Source of the DNA: Chlamydiota bacterium
GTDB lineage: Bacteria; Chlamydiota; Chlamydiia; Chlamydiales; Rhabdochlamydiaceae
Direction: 5' to 3'
DNA: 5,996 bases
Assembly: GCA_011065235.1 (NCBI GenBank)
Contig: JAAKFB010000113.1
Span: 1 to 5,996 of the forward strand
Shown in pieces: positions 5,746 through 5,996 of this stretch (its first letter is position 1; each line of letters begins with the position of its first letter). The position numbers were made by a program, and so were the translations under genes. A model generated the notes under the pieces. That model was not told the origin of the DNA. It saw nothing but the letters and a program-made list of their open reading frames with translations, and did not search any database.

Positions 5746-5996
5746 ATCATAGATCCCTTTGTTTTGTGAGAAATACGCCGTATTCCAAGGAGCAAAAGCT
5801 TTGTCGGAGAGGTTGTTGACATATTCATTATCGATGTTGTCAAAGAGGAGTTGTCAACTGCTTGTCGTTCCCAGACTCGACTGGACCATATCGGTCCAAA
5901 AAAGAGGGGTCATGAAGGGCAGAAGATTTGTTAAAAAGTAGTTAGTCTTAATACTGAATCCCAAAATGGCAGGCTAGTTGCGTCGTACATACCAAA
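5746..5996 (-). pseudogene. Disrupted upstream part of the GH81 gene, continuing off the right edge
   Basis: From 5853 down to 5746 the GH81 frame is open (QLLFDNIDNEYVNNLSDKAF, then APWNTAYFSQ). Farther upstream the coding-like sequence changes frame twice. Between 5843 and 5941 it is in a second frame (NKSSALHDPSFLDRYG, then PVESGNDKQL), and from about 5938 to the edge in a third (FGMYDATSLPFWDSVLRLTT). Removing base 5854 joins the first two as NDKQL-QLLFDN and bypasses the TGA. Removing one base from the A5 run at 5933-5937 joins the next as RLTT-FNKSS. The repaired chain reads as one coherent protein of about 83 residues leading into the catalytic domain. This implies a longer gene with two recent single-base insertions, or two assembly errors. 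No start codon, signal peptide or promoter for it is in the window. Confidence 0.55.

Overview
The window looks like a piece of a Chlamydiota genome, probably an amoeba-associated or environmental lineage such as the Simkania/Waddlia/Parachlamydia groups. The main reasons are a DnaA that reads as one of the chlamydial DnaA paralogues, a Cys-rich MOMP-like outer membrane protein of the expanded chlamydial/Legionella type, and the end of a large Rhs protein with a chlamydial-style pre-toxin region. This assignment rests on remembered family resemblance, not on a search.

Left part (1-1518, + strand): the 3' end of an Rhs/YD-repeat polymorphic toxin gene. The Rhs core signature ends around base 78, followed by a pre-toxin region and an AT-rich toxin tip ending at 887. 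The reading frame is broken twice, and each break is repaired by removing one base (near 360 and near 505-507). An apparently intact immunity gene of probable Imm40 type (902-1243) follows directly. Beyond it lie a 57-codon open stretch that looks like the C-terminus of a second, displaced toxin tip (1288-1458) and the first 19 or so codons of what may be its immunity gene (1461-1517). The latter is cut off at the convergent dnaA gene. This is the usual layout of a polymorphic-toxin locus that swaps tips and keeps old ones as debris.

Middle (1519-2960, - strand): a complete dnaA with all four domains. It has its own Shine-Dalgarno sequence, a plausible sigma70-type promoter, a small hairpin and one DnaA-box-like site in the 107-base gap upstream.

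Right part (2961-5996, - strand): a secreted, Cys-rich beta-barrel protein of the MOMP-like family lies ten bases downstream of a glycoside hydrolase family 81 (endo-beta-1,3-glucanase) gene, whose stop codon overlaps the MOMP-like gene's Shine-Dalgarno. The two are probably read together. The GH81 catalytic (alpha/alpha)6 part is intact as a 584-residue frame. Its upstream coding sequence continues to the right edge, but again in broken frames that single-base removals repair (near 5854 and in the A5 run at 5933-5937). The N-terminal beta-sandwich domain expected of GH81 is not in this window.

Four of four frame breaks are single surplus bases, clustered at the two ends of the window. This is either real decay of an Rhs tip and a GH81 gene or indel error in the assembly, and the sequence alone cannot decide. 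No tRNA, rRNA, CRISPR array or complete mobile element was seen.
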